From contig DASYAN010000013.1 of the NCBI GenBank assembly GCA_036501345.1, forward strand, positions 1-31,131: a DNA stretch of 31,131 nt, in the 5' to 3' direction. This stretch comes from DASYAN01 sp036501345 (GTDB lineage: Bacteria; Chloroflexota; Ktedonobacteria; Ktedonobacterales; Ktedonobacteraceae). The notes below the pieces were generated by a model. The model did no database searches, had not been told where the DNA came from, and was given only the letters and a program-made list of their open reading frames with translations. This document shows positions 23,529-30,854 of this stretch, in pieces (position 1 is the stretch's first letter; the number at the start of each line of letters is the position of its first letter). The translations under genes and the position numbers were made by a program.

Positions 23529-23705
23529 ACAAACATAGAAAAGCGTTTCAAGGAATACCAGGATATTGAGCAGCAACTAGTCAGAGAGGTAGCATGGCTT
23601 ACCTTGGAGCAGCAACTTACGGATGAGATTTGCAAGCCATGCCTGCAGGACTTCCCAAGCACATCGACGAGTCTTGTACCACCCGATGACTGGGCAAAGA
23701 TTTAG
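23529..23705 (+). pseudogene. Decayed C-terminal fragment of a second binding lipoprotein
   Basis: An open stretch of 58 codons between TAA 23526 and TAG 23703-23705, with no start codon context. Its translation has EYQDIEQQLVREVAWLTLEQ and ends VPPDDWAKI. The intact gene just upstream ends with YQQEEQQIVNDVGWLPMEQ and IPPDDWANIYRVQ, so the two match in order and spacing. It is best read as the tail of a tandemly duplicated gene whose body was deleted. Confidence 0.75.
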
Positions 23706-23760
23706 ATCTCAAATGATCAGCCCTGCCTGAACCAAACAGTAGAAGAGATCATCAAAAATG

Positions 23761-24159
23761 CTATATCATAGCGATATGTCGTTCCAAACGTTTGATACGA
23801 GATAACAATCGAATACGCGCCACCAGATGGTGCACATCACATGGCTTGACCACATAATCATCGGTACCAGCAGTAAAGCCCGCTACCTTATCCTGTACGG
23901 TGGCAAGAGAAGTAAGTAGCATAATGGGAAGTAAGCGAAAGGCTGGAACACTACGTACATACTGACAAAGATCCAGTCCGTTCTCTAAACCGACAACAAC
24001 TTCAGAAATCAAAATATCTGGAACGGAGGTATCGAGAGAGCTCTTTGCCTCGGTGATAGAAGCAACACACTCGACAGTAAAACCTGGCTCCAAAACCCGT
24101 TGCATGCGTTCTCGTATATTTAGATCATTTTCTACAAAGAGAATTTGTAACCTACCCAA
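23761..24159 (-). CDS. Stand-alone receiver-domain protein with Glu at the phospho site
   Basis: A 132-residue CheY-like receiver without an output domain. The fold is complete: LQILFVEND at the start, MLLTS with the conserved Thr, and DDYVVKP with the conserved Lys. The phospho-acceptor position in PDILISEVVVGLENGLDL is Glu53 instead of Asp, and the usual second acidic residue near the N-terminus is Asn11. Glu at this site often mimics the phosphorylated state, so the protein may be permanently active or no longer phosphorylated. The start is TTG at 24159 with only a weak ribosome site. It lies 111 bases downstream of another receiver gene on the same strand; no histidine kinase is nearby. 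Confidence 0.88.
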   Translation of the reverse strand: MGRLQILFVENDLNIRERMQRVLEPGFTVECVASITEAKSSLDTSVPDILISEVVVGLENGLDLCQYVRSVPAFRLLPIMLLTSLATVQDKVAGFTAGTDDYVVKPCDVHHLVARIRLLSRIKRLERHIAMI

Positions 24160-24270
24160 GGCTAATAACTCACATATACCCTTATCACTATTCAGACAAC
24201 ACAGCAGAGAAAGAACACCTACCTCCTTCCTCCAAAAAGAACCCGGTGAGAAGGTATTATTCTCCTCAGG

Positions 24271-24705
24271 CTAGTCTCGTTGAGACAAGTCGTCTGTTCG
24301 ACGTTGGCGTTCATCCGGAGTTAAGCGCAATACTCGTTCGATAGTATCATTTAACGCAGCTGGCTTAAACGGCTTTGTAAGGTACTCATCAGCACCTGAG
24401 AGCAGACCCGTCAGCTGATCTTCCTCGCGCGTCATCGCACTCAAGATAATCAGCGGAATATTGGCAGTACCAGCATCTCCACGTAAGCAGCGCACTAATT
24501 GATAACCATCCATTTTGGGCATCCTTACATCAATAATGACACAATCGGGCTGCTCGGTCAGTACGCATTGGAGTCCTTGTTCTCCATCATAGGCAACAAT
24601 GACCTGATACACACCTTGCAGCTTCACCGCATATTTAATGAGTTCTACTATTGTCGGGTTATCGTCAATAACCAATACTTTTTTCATTCCACTTTTGCTG
24701 CTCAT
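24271..24705 (-). CDS. Response regulator, receiver domain only
   Basis: A 144-residue CheY-like protein with all key residues: D14-D15 (VLVIDDNP), phospho-acceptor D59 (CVIIDVRMPKMDGYQL), Ser89 and K111 (YLTKPFKP). A charged tail of about 20 residues follows (TPDERQRRTDDLSQRD). With no DNA-binding domain, it probably acts through protein contact in a phosphorelay. ATG 24705 has AGAGG about 9 bases upstream and a good promoter at 24780-24808. It precedes the divergent receiver at 23761-24159. The partner kinase is not in the window. Confidence 0.95.
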   Translation of the reverse strand: MSSKSGMKKVLVIDDNPTIVELIKYAVKLQGVYQVIVAYDGEQGLQCVLTEQPDCVIIDVRMPKMDGYQLVRCLRGDAGTANIPLIILSAMTREEDQLTGLLSGADEYLTKPFKPAALNDTIERVLRLTPDERQRRTDDLSQRD

Positions 24706-24779
24706 AATAGCTGCCTCTCACCAAACGTTGCACGCTGTACTGGTTACGAGATTTCCAGAAAGACATTCACTTCTCCCGC

Positions 24780-24808
24780 ATTGTAACACAGTTATGTGCT
24801 AGTGCCAA
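24780..24808 (-). promoter_or_regulatory. Sigma-A-type promoter of the receiver pair
   Basis: On the minus strand TTGGCA (24808-24803), a 17-base spacer and TACAAT (24785-24780): five of six matches in each box. The predicted start is about 70 bases before the ATG at 24705. Confidence 0.65.
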
Positions 24809-24876
24809 CTTACACCTCATCATATAGTAGGATAGTTCCAAAATACAAAATAGTTCTAAACACTAGAACACATCGA

Positions 24877-24905
24877 TGCACAGAATTTTTCCCATATGCT
24901 AGAAT
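24877..24905 (+). promoter_or_regulatory. Extended -10 promoter candidate for the ThiF-like gene
   Basis: TGCACA (24877-24882), a 17-base spacer and TAGAAT (24900-24905), with TGC just before the -10 as an extended -10 element. It points to the gene at 24951. Confidence 0.5.
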
Positions 24906-24950
24906 AATGAAGACGACAGATCCACAGGATAGGAAACAAAGGGGGAAAAG

Positions 24951-25973
24951 ATGCTCGAACGCTATTCACGACAGACGCTATTCGGACCCATTGGACAAGA
25001 AGGGCAGAAATGTCTTCAAGCCGCAACAGTGATGATAGTGGGATGTGGAGCATTAGGAACAGTGCTAGCCAATAACCTCTGCCGCGCAGGAATCGGTCAT
25101 CTTGTTATCGCTGATCGCGATTATATTGAACTCAATAACTTACAGCGCCAGATCCTCTTTGATGAGGATGATGTTACCCGACATCTACCTAAAGCAGTAG
25201 CAGCTGCTGAGCGCCTGCGACGTGTGAATAGCGAGGTGAAGATAGATGCTCTGGTAGAAGACATTCACGCCGATGGCATTGAGTCCCTAGTCCGTGAAGC
25301 AGATCTGGTGATCGATGCAACGGATAATTTCGAAACTCGCTATCTTATCAACGATGTTTGTAATAAGTATCAACGTCCCTGGATTTATAGTGGAGTGATC
25401 GCAGCTCACGGCGTGACCATGAATATCATCCCAGGGGATACTCCTTGCTTACGCTGCGTCTTCCCCGAGATGCCATTGCCTGGTACAACGCCAACTTGCG
25501 ATACAGCAGGCGTCCTGAACGGGATCGTCGGAGCTATCACTGGCATTGCTTCAACTGAAGCACTCAAGATCTTGCTTAAGAGCGAGAAAATCAGTCGGGA
25601 GATGCTATGGATGGATCTGTGGGAAAATACTGTTGAGCGTATCGAGCTACCACGCCAGCCAGATTGTCCTTGCTGCGGACAACACCAATATGAGTTTCTC
25701 ACGTCGCTCAGTAGCACCAGCAGTACAAGCCTATGCGGACGTAATGCAGTGCAGGTAAGAGGAAGCGCAGGGCATACAAGCAGCAAGCTCGATTTTTCCA
25801 CACTGGCAGAACGGTTACAACCAGTGGGCAAGGTGCAATATAACGAATTTCTCCTGCGCTTGCTAGTCGACGATTATGATATAACGGTCTTTCCCGATGC
25901 ACGCGCCATTATCAAAGGGACGGATGATCAGCAGGTAGCGCGTTCAGTCTATGCACGTTATATCGGCATGTGA
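24951..25973 (+). CDS. thiF: ThiF/MoeB/HesA-family sulfur-carrier adenylyltransferase
   Basis: A 340-residue E1-like enzyme that adenylates the C-terminal glycine of a small ubiquitin-like sulfur carrier (ThiS for thiamine, MoaD for molybdopterin). Visible: RYSRQTLFGPIGQEGQ at the start, ATP-binding GCGALGTVLANNL (31-43), DRDYIELNNLQRQ (56-67), K81, DATDNFETR (122-130), and two CxxC pairs for structural zinc (C166/C169 and C239/C242). C183 in PTCDTAGVL is the usual conserved cysteine. The ~90-residue C-terminal extension beyond the E1 core ends with a small alpha/beta part also seen in Bacillus-type ThiF. ATG 24951 has AAGGGGG 6 bases upstream. No thiS, thiG or moaD neighbours, so ThiF versus MoeB is not settled. 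Confidence 0.92.
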   Translation: MLERYSRQTLFGPIGQEGQKCLQAATVMIVGCGALGTVLANNLCRAGIGHLVIADRDYIELNNLQRQILFDEDDVTRHLPKAVAAAERLRRVNSEVKIDALVEDIHADGIESLVREADLVIDATDNFETRYLINDVCNKYQRPWIYSGVIAAHGVTMNIIPGDTPCLRCVFPEMPLPGTTPTCDTAGVLNGIVGAITGIASTEALKILLKSEKISREMLWMDLWENTVERIELPRQPDCPCCGQHQYEFLTSLSSTSSTSLCGRNAVQVRGSAGHTSSKLDFSTLAERLQPVGKVQYNEFLLRLLVDDYDITVFPDARAIIKGTDDQQVARSVYARYIGM

Positions 25974-26043
25974 GATGAGAAAGGTCACATTTTCAAGGAT
26001 GCAAAACCGTCAGTGCAATAGCGAAGACTCATTGAGCTTGATA

Positions 26044-26514
26044 ATGCCCTATGATCTGAGATTACAGGACGCTGATTTTGCACTGACAGATGCAAAATAT
26101 AGAGCGTATCATGCTGGCATCCTCACCAGTCGGGTAAACCCAAGGAATACCAGCCGTGAATGTGCCCATTGCCACAGCTTCGTTGCTCGCTACGAAGAGG
26201 GAAAACCAGCGGAGGGCTACACGTATGGAGCTTCTTTGGTAGCTTGTGCACATTGTGGTATGAAGGGCAATAGCGACAGAAATGCCAGTCTTGTCATCGG
26301 TCAGCGTTTGGTTGAACGCTATGAGAAATCATCCAAGGAAAAGCCTCACACTCCCCTGAAAGCCGGGAGGGCAGAGCAATCTGCAGGTGTTGTCATCTCC
26401 CAAGAAGCCAAAAGCGTAGGGACCCGGCCATCTCACGGAAGCGCAAGGCGTGGGGATCATAACGAGCATAGCACCGGTCACCAAATAGGCATGAGGATGG
26501 TTAAGTCTGTTTGA
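26044..26514 (+). pseudogene. tnpB: 5'-truncated IS605-family TnpB
   Basis: The C-terminal part of an RNA-guided nuclease of the TnpB family. The zinc ribbon is present (C-x2-C at VNPRNTSRECAHC and C-x2-C at VACAHCGMKG), followed by the last RuvC motif GNSDRNASLVIGQRL (usual form DxNAA). The N-terminal ~300 residues with the first two RuvC acidic residues are missing, so it cannot cleave DNA. The frame can be read from 25951, overlapping the end of ThiF, but family resemblance starts near 26090. The tail is Gly/Ser/His-rich, as in many TnpB. It lies directly downstream of thiF with no left element end, so the left part was lost by deletion. Confidence 0.85.
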
Positions 26515-26635
26515 GATATTGCCTACCAACTCCGCTTCCCTTTTTGAGTCGTGGCTACGCCACATTTCTCAGGGGAGCGACTATGTAGGAGTGTCAGAAG
26601 CTGCAGGGCTTTAGTCCCTGCGGAGTGTCACGTGT
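26515..26635 (+). mobile_element. Right end of the IS605-type element with hairpins
   Basis: After the TnpB stop there are two strong hairpins: GTGGC/GCCAC at 26551-26563 (3-base loop) and GCAGGG/CCCTGC at 26603-26621 (GCAGGGCTTTAGTCCCTGC). The second has the shape of IS200/IS605 right-end hairpins recognised by the Y1 transposase. TnpB guide RNAs (omega RNA) normally end at this boundary, so this could be the scaffold of one. No tnpA is present. Confidence 0.55.
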
Positions 26636-27493
26636 TCATAGTAATCTCTCCTGCTTGATGCGTCGCCGTGACTGCTTTACCCGATATTGATGCAACTTGC
26701 TCTGTTGGGGAAAAGCGGCAAGCAGCATATCCAGATGCGGAACAAGCATGGCGGGAGAGACCTCTCCATGCGTTTGTGCCATCAGCGAAGCGGTCAGTAC
26801 CGTTTCGGCCACATCGAGCCAAGCTTCCAGCATAGTATGCGGGGCAACCGCCCACAAGAGCTGGGAACAAGCCAGACAGAGACGGGGCCGCGAATGCATA
26901 ACCGCTACTGGTAGTTGCTCGATCCATCCCTGGAGCATGACCATTGCACGCTGGCCTGCTCCCCATGTGAGGGTCATCAACTGCAGACTCTTGCGCTCGA
27001 TCAGATCAGCAGCCCACTGCCACTGGTGAGCACGGAAAGCATGTAGGATGGCTTCAGTGGTCTGGTCGTGCTGAGCATACCAGATGCTAGCCCGATAGTG
27101 CAAAGTGGATACCCAATCACTCTGTGTCCATTTAAGCTGGGAGCGCAAGGCTTCAGCAAAGAGGGCATGATAGCGATACCAGTGCCGCTTGCTATCGAGG
27201 GACACGACAAATAAATTGGCCTGTTCCAATTGTTCTAACATCCGTTGACTGTCAGTCGGCTCCAAAACAGCATCACAAAGCGAGGCGGTGAAACGATCGA
27301 GGATGCAAGTGGACAAGAGAAATGTTTGTACATCCTGCGGTTGCCGTCGCAGCACCTCCTCGGTCAAATAATCTAGAATGTAGCGCTGATCCCCACTGAC
27401 CTCTTCGAGCAGAGTGCGAGGAAAAGAAGCTACAAACCGTCTAACCTTCTGCTGCCAGCCCAGCCAAACTAGGAACAGCACTTTCATCATCAT
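26636..27493 (-). pseudogene. Internal fragment of a MalT/LuxR-family regulator
   Basis: A 285-codon frame with the middle of a MalT-type ATP-dependent regulator. GDQRYILDYLTEEVLRRQP, TFLLSTCILDRFTASLCDAV, MLEQLEQANLFVVSL and WYRYHALFAEALRSQL are the standard winged-helix and linker landmarks, followed by the first TPR-like helices. The N-terminal P-loop NTPase (~200 residues) and the C-terminal LuxR DNA-binding domain are both absent. The 3' end runs into the IS605 right end at about 26640, and the family match fades near 26720. A frame of this length has survived, but without ATPase and HTH it cannot be a normal regulator. Probably interrupted by the IS element or by recombination. Confidence 0.78.
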
Positions 27494-27539
27494 CCCATTA
27501 ACGAGACGAGGATTTCTCGTGTCGGGGATGTTAAAAAGC

Positions 27540-27568
27540 TTGTCTTGGGATGTAATACTTGCTATAAT
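27540..27568 (+). promoter_or_regulatory. Promoter of the metG operon
   Basis: TTGTCT (27540-27545), a 17-base spacer and a perfect TATAAT (27563-27568). The expected start is near 27575, leaving a leader of about 220 bases before metG. Confidence 0.7.
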
Positions 27569-27661
27569 ACTCCCGATTTCTCAATAACTAACGACGCTGC
27601 TGCATCTAGCTTCACTCAATTAGTCGAAACAAGTGGATTTGTCGTGCAAGATATACTGATC

Positions 27662-27799
27662 ATGCAAAATGGTAATTTGGGCAATTTAATGAAAACACAT
27701 CTTCCTGCGGGAAGCACGGCAGCTATCAGCAAACTAGGAGGAGGCGCCCCTGTCTATCTTCATTACAGAGACAGGATTGTGCGCTTGAGGATTGTATGA
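27662..27799 (+). CDS. Possible small leader ORF overlapping metG
   Basis: The frame is open from 27545 (TTG, inside the promoter) to TGA 27797-27799. If it is translated from the metG promoter, the first ATG is 27662, giving 45 residues (MQNGNLGNLMKTHLPAGSTA and on). Its stop overlaps the metG start as ATGA, which suggests coupling. No ribosome site precedes the ATG and no family is recognised, so it may be only a leader. The leader also forms a stem, CCTGTCT/AGACAGG (27749-27755 with 27769-27775), 20 bases before metG. Confidence 0.25.
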   Translation: MQNGNLGNLMKTHLPAGSTAAISKLGGGAPVYLHYRDRIVRLRIV

Positions 27800-29460
27800 A
27801 CGAACATATTCTTGTCTGTGTTGCATGGCCATATGCAAAAAGCTCTACCCACGTTGGACAGGTCGCGGGTGCGTACCTGCCAGCAGATACTTTTGCACGC
27901 TATCATCGCATGGCTGGCAATCGTGTTCTTATGGTTTCTGGCAGTGATGAACATGGAACACCTATTCTTGTCGATGCTGAACGCCAGGGCATTACCCCAC
28001 GCGAGTTTGTAGCACGCTACCATAGGCAAATTGGCGAAGTGTGGGAGAAACTGGGCATATCCTGGGATTTATATACAGAGACGGGCACTGCCAATCATTA
28101 CCGTATCACACAAGATTTCTTTCTCACACTCTATGAGAAGGGCTATATCTTCAAAGACTCGATGCAGTCGGCCTACTGCCCAACCGACCGTCGTTTCCTG
28201 CCCGACCGCTATGTCGAAGGAACCTGCCCAAATTGCGGATATACAGGAGCACGCGGCGATCAATGCGATAACTGTGGTCATACCCTCGACCCGATCGATT
28301 TGATTGATCCCAAATGTCGCCTCTGTGGAAGCAAGGACAGTAAATTAGAGATGCGCATGACTGATCACTTTTTCCTGGATCTGCCCAAACTGCAAGAACC
28401 TCTCCAGCAGTGGCTATCCGAAGGAAAAGAGTTCTGGCGTCCAAACACACTGGCCTTCGCTATGAACTGGCTGAAAGATGGGTTGCGTCCACGTGCAATC
28501 ACTCGTGACCTGGATTGGGGTGTTCCGATTCCTCTCGAAGGCTATGATGATAAACGTATCTATGTCTGGTTTGATGCCGTCATTGGCTACTTCTCAGCCA
28601 CAGTCGAATGGGCAGAAAAACAGGGAACACCAGAAGCCTGGAAAACCTGGTGGGTCCCCGATCAGGCCGATCCACCCGTCAAACCCTACTACTTTATTGG
28701 TAAAGATAATATCCCATTCCATACGATCATCTGGCCTGCCATGTTGATTGGCTATGGAAATCGCAATCTTCCCTATGACGTGCCAGCTAATGAATTCATG
28801 ACGATGAGCGGTGCTAAGGCTTCCAGCAGTCGAGGCAATGTAATCTGGACACACGACGTATTAGAGCAGTACGGAGCAGATACCCTACGATACTACCTGT
28901 CAGCAACGGCACCAGAGGGACGCGACACTGACTTCACTTTCGATGAGATGCTGCGTCGCAATAACGATGAACTGGTAGCGACATACGGCAACGCAGTACA
29001 CCGCACCCTGACCTTCCTGCAGAGCAAGTTTGAAGGTATTGTCCCACAGCCACAGACACTCCGTGATGCCGACCACGAGATCCTGGCAGAGGTGAAACGT
29101 GGCTTTGAACAGGCTGGCCGCAACATTGAGCAGTGCCATTTCAAAGACGGTTTGAATGCCGCCATGGCAGTTGCACATGCGGCTAATCGCTATCTGGATG
29201 AACAGGCTCCATGGAAGCAAATCAAAACGGATCGCGAGGCTGCTGGAACAACCATCTATGTCATACTCCAGGTCATCAGTGGGCTACATGTACTCTTTTG
29301 TCCATACTTACCCTTCTCATCGCAAAAGCTGCATGGCTATCTGGGCTTTGAAGGCGATGTAAGTAAGGAAGGTTGGCAACCAAGAGAAGTTCTGGCAGGA
29401 ACAAAGTTACCAGCCCCAATACCACTGTTTCCCAAATTGGAATTGCCAGCAGCGGTATAG
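27796..29460 (+). CDS. metG: Methionyl-tRNA synthetase
   Basis: MetRS loads methionine onto initiator and elongator tRNA(Met). The 554-residue protein has the HIGH-type motif as HVGQ (19-22), SGSDEHGTP (48-56), and zinc-knuckle cysteines C144, C147, C157, C160, C174 and C177, which marks the larger two-knuckle type. WFDAVIGYFSATVEW and the FIGKDNIPFHTIIWPA block are typical. The KMSKS loop reads KASSS (341-345), so the second lysine is replaced by serine. There is no C-terminal EMAP/tRNA-binding domain. The start at 27796 overlaps a small upstream ORF by ATGA; TTGAGG is the likely ribosome site. It is transcribed from the promoter at 27540. The enzyme call is secure; the altered KMSKS loop is uncommon but known in some MetRS groups. 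Confidence 0.97.
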   Translation: MNEHILVCVAWPYAKSSTHVGQVAGAYLPADTFARYHRMAGNRVLMVSGSDEHGTPILVDAERQGITPREFVARYHRQIGEVWEKLGISWDLYTETGTANHYRITQDFFLTLYEKGYIFKDSMQSAYCPTDRRFLPDRYVEGTCPNCGYTGARGDQCDNCGHTLDPIDLIDPKCRLCGSKDSKLEMRMTDHFFLDLPKLQEPLQQWLSEGKEFWRPNTLAFAMNWLKDGLRPRAITRDLDWGVPIPLEGYDDKRIYVWFDAVIGYFSATVEWAEKQGTPEAWKTWWVPDQADPPVKPYYFIGKDNIPFHTIIWPAMLIGYGNRNLPYDVPANEFMTMSGAKASSSRGNVIWTHDVLEQYGADTLRYYLSATAPEGRDTDFTFDEMLRRNNDELVATYGNAVHRTLTFLQSKFEGIVPQPQTLRDADHEILAEVKRGFEQAGRNIEQCHFKDGLNAAMAVAHAANRYLDEQAPWKQIKTDREAAGTTIYVILQVISGLHVLFCPYLPFSSQKLHGYLGFEGDVSKEGWQPREVLAGTKLPAPIPLFPKLELPAAV

Positions 29461-29559
29461 AGGAGGCAAATACGTAGGCATCTGCGAATGTGGGATGGCA
29501 TTTTTAAAACATCTGTGCTATACTGAGTAGTATCAAAGTGGCAAGGGAATGGTAATTAA

Positions 29560-30738
29560 TTGTCAAAAAGGAAGCAGGAAGCTCCAAAAGAGTCAAAGCC
29601 CTATGATAGTATACTCAAAGCTCTCTTCGGAGAACAAGCAGAGGAGATTGTCTCTAGCTTGCTCCCCGAAGCACATCGGCCAGCGGGTCTGGCCGATGAT
29701 GAGCTGAATGTAGAATTGAATCGTACGACCCTCTCCATCGACATCGGCCGTCATATTGTGTATAAAGGGGATGCAGTCACCCTCAATCTGGAGGCGCAAT
29801 CGGGTCCCGACGATGATCTACTGCCACGTATGAACGAGTACAGTCTTAACCTGTATCGCAAGTATAAGCGGCCAGTTGTTTCAGTAGCACTTTTGCTCTT
29901 CGAATGTGCGATACCAGAAACGCCTTTTAAAATGGTATGTGGCGGAGATGTATTCTCGGACTTTCATCCCATCATCATCTGTATGTGGCTGATGGATCCA
30001 TACCAAGTGGTCGAGCGCCACCAACGGTGTCTCTACCCCTTATTGCCAACCATGGAGAGCCCTACAGTTGATTTGCTCACGCAAGCGTTGCAAGAGATGG
30101 ATGAGCATGACACTCGGCCACAATTCACTCGTCATCTGACATGGTTTCAGACAATGCTGCGGCGAACCACCACACTATCGCCGGAAGTCAAACACAAAAT
30201 TGAGGAGGTACTACAGATGCAATACCAGGGTGATACTCTGCTGAGGGAGGACCCAGTGATTCATAGTCTGATCGCAGAGGGCGAACTCAAAGGCGAGATC
30301 AGAGGCAAAATCGAAGGCAAAATCGAAGGCAAGATCGAAGGTGAGATCGAAGGTCTCCGAAAAGCAATTTTAGATATTGCTGATGATCTTTTCTCGCTCC
30401 CGGCTGTAGTGCATGTGCAACAAACTATCAATGCGAGTCAGAGCAGTGAGCAATTGAGAAAGTTTCTCCGCCAGATGGTCCGATTGTCGGATGAGCAAGA
30501 ACTCCCTGCCTTGATCGCTCAATGTTTCCCTCTCCCCGGTGAGATTAAGGGCATGCAAGAAATGATCTTGGACATTGTCAGTGACCGCTTCTCGCCCCAG
30601 GTTGTGGCACAAGTCCAACAAACCATTACCCCTAGCCAGGATGCCCAATTGCTGAAAAGGTTTCACCGCCAACTGGTTCGACTATCGAATGAGCAAGAAC
30701 TCTCTGCATTGCTAACCCAATGTTTCCCAACTTCCTAG
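29560..30738 (+). CDS. Rpn-like / PD-(D/E)XK family protein with internal repeats
   Basis: A 392-residue protein. Residues 1-160 resemble the Rpn/YdaD-type putative transposase-nuclease group: SKPYDSILKALFGEQAEEIV, D61, and the ExQ motif E78-x-Q80 in TLNLEAQSGPDDD, then RMNEYSLNLYRKYKRPVVSV. These fit a PD-(D/E)XK nuclease core whose Lys is replaced by Gln, as in related families. A hinge of 12-base repeats (GKIE) follows, then two copies of a ~62-residue helical domain (QEMILDIVSDRFSP and so on). The start is TTG 29560, with AAGGGA about 12 bases upstream. A weak promoter, TGGCAT-N17-TATACT, ends at 29524. Probable role: recombination or repair of mobile DNA; not demonstrated. Confidence 0.78.
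   Translation: MSKRKQEAPKESKPYDSILKALFGEQAEEIVSSLLPEAHRPAGLADDELNVELNRTTLSIDIGRHIVYKGDAVTLNLEAQSGPDDDLLPRMNEYSLNLYRKYKRPVVSVALLLFECAIPETPFKMVCGGDVFSDFHPIIICMWLMDPYQVVERHQRCLYPLLPTMESPTVDLLTQALQEMDEHDTRPQFTRHLTWFQTMLRRTTTLSPEVKHKIEEVLQMQYQGDTLLREDPVIHSLIAEGELKGEIRGKIEGKIEGKIEGEIEGLRKAILDIADDLFSLPAVVHVQQTINASQSSEQLRKFLRQMVRLSDEQELPALIAQCFPLPGEIKGMQEMILDIVSDRFSPQVVAQVQQTITPSQDAQLLKRFHRQLVRLSNEQELSALLTQCFPTS
30280..30351 (+). repeat. 12-bp tandem repeats coding GKIE, six units
   Basis: Six 12-base units encode GELK, GEIR, GKIE, GKIE, GKIE and GEIE. Units 3 to 5 are almost identical. They form a charged helical linker between the nuclease-like part and the C-terminal repeats and are a likely site of slippage. 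Confidence 0.9.
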
Positions 30739-30784
30739 AGTGCCATTCGTCCTGTTAGATGGCCTCAACCAGTATGCCAGAGTA

Positions 30785-30841
30785 AGAGCGTTGGATATCA
30801 CTCTGTCTATAGGAAAGACTCCCAACGCTCTCTTGTTGCTG
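30785..30841. terminator. Convergent terminator hairpin
   Basis: AGAGCGTTGG (30785-30794) pairs perfectly with CCAACGCTCT (30832-30841), followed by CTTGTTG. The 37-base loop contains a smaller GTCT/AGAC pair. It sits between two convergent genes, so it could serve both directions. Confidence 0.6.
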
Positions 30842-30854
30842 TTGATTATTGCTA

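Noticed and set aside
25951..26043. Start of the TnpB fragment inside thiF
   Set aside because: The frame overlaps the end of thiF and has no family similarity until about 26090.
27545..27661. TTG start for the ORF before metG
   Set aside because: The TTG lies within the metG promoter, so the codons would not be transcribed from it.
27540..27799. T-box or SAM riboswitch before metG
   Set aside because: No AGGGTGG T-box sequence or SAM-box core could be seen in the leader.
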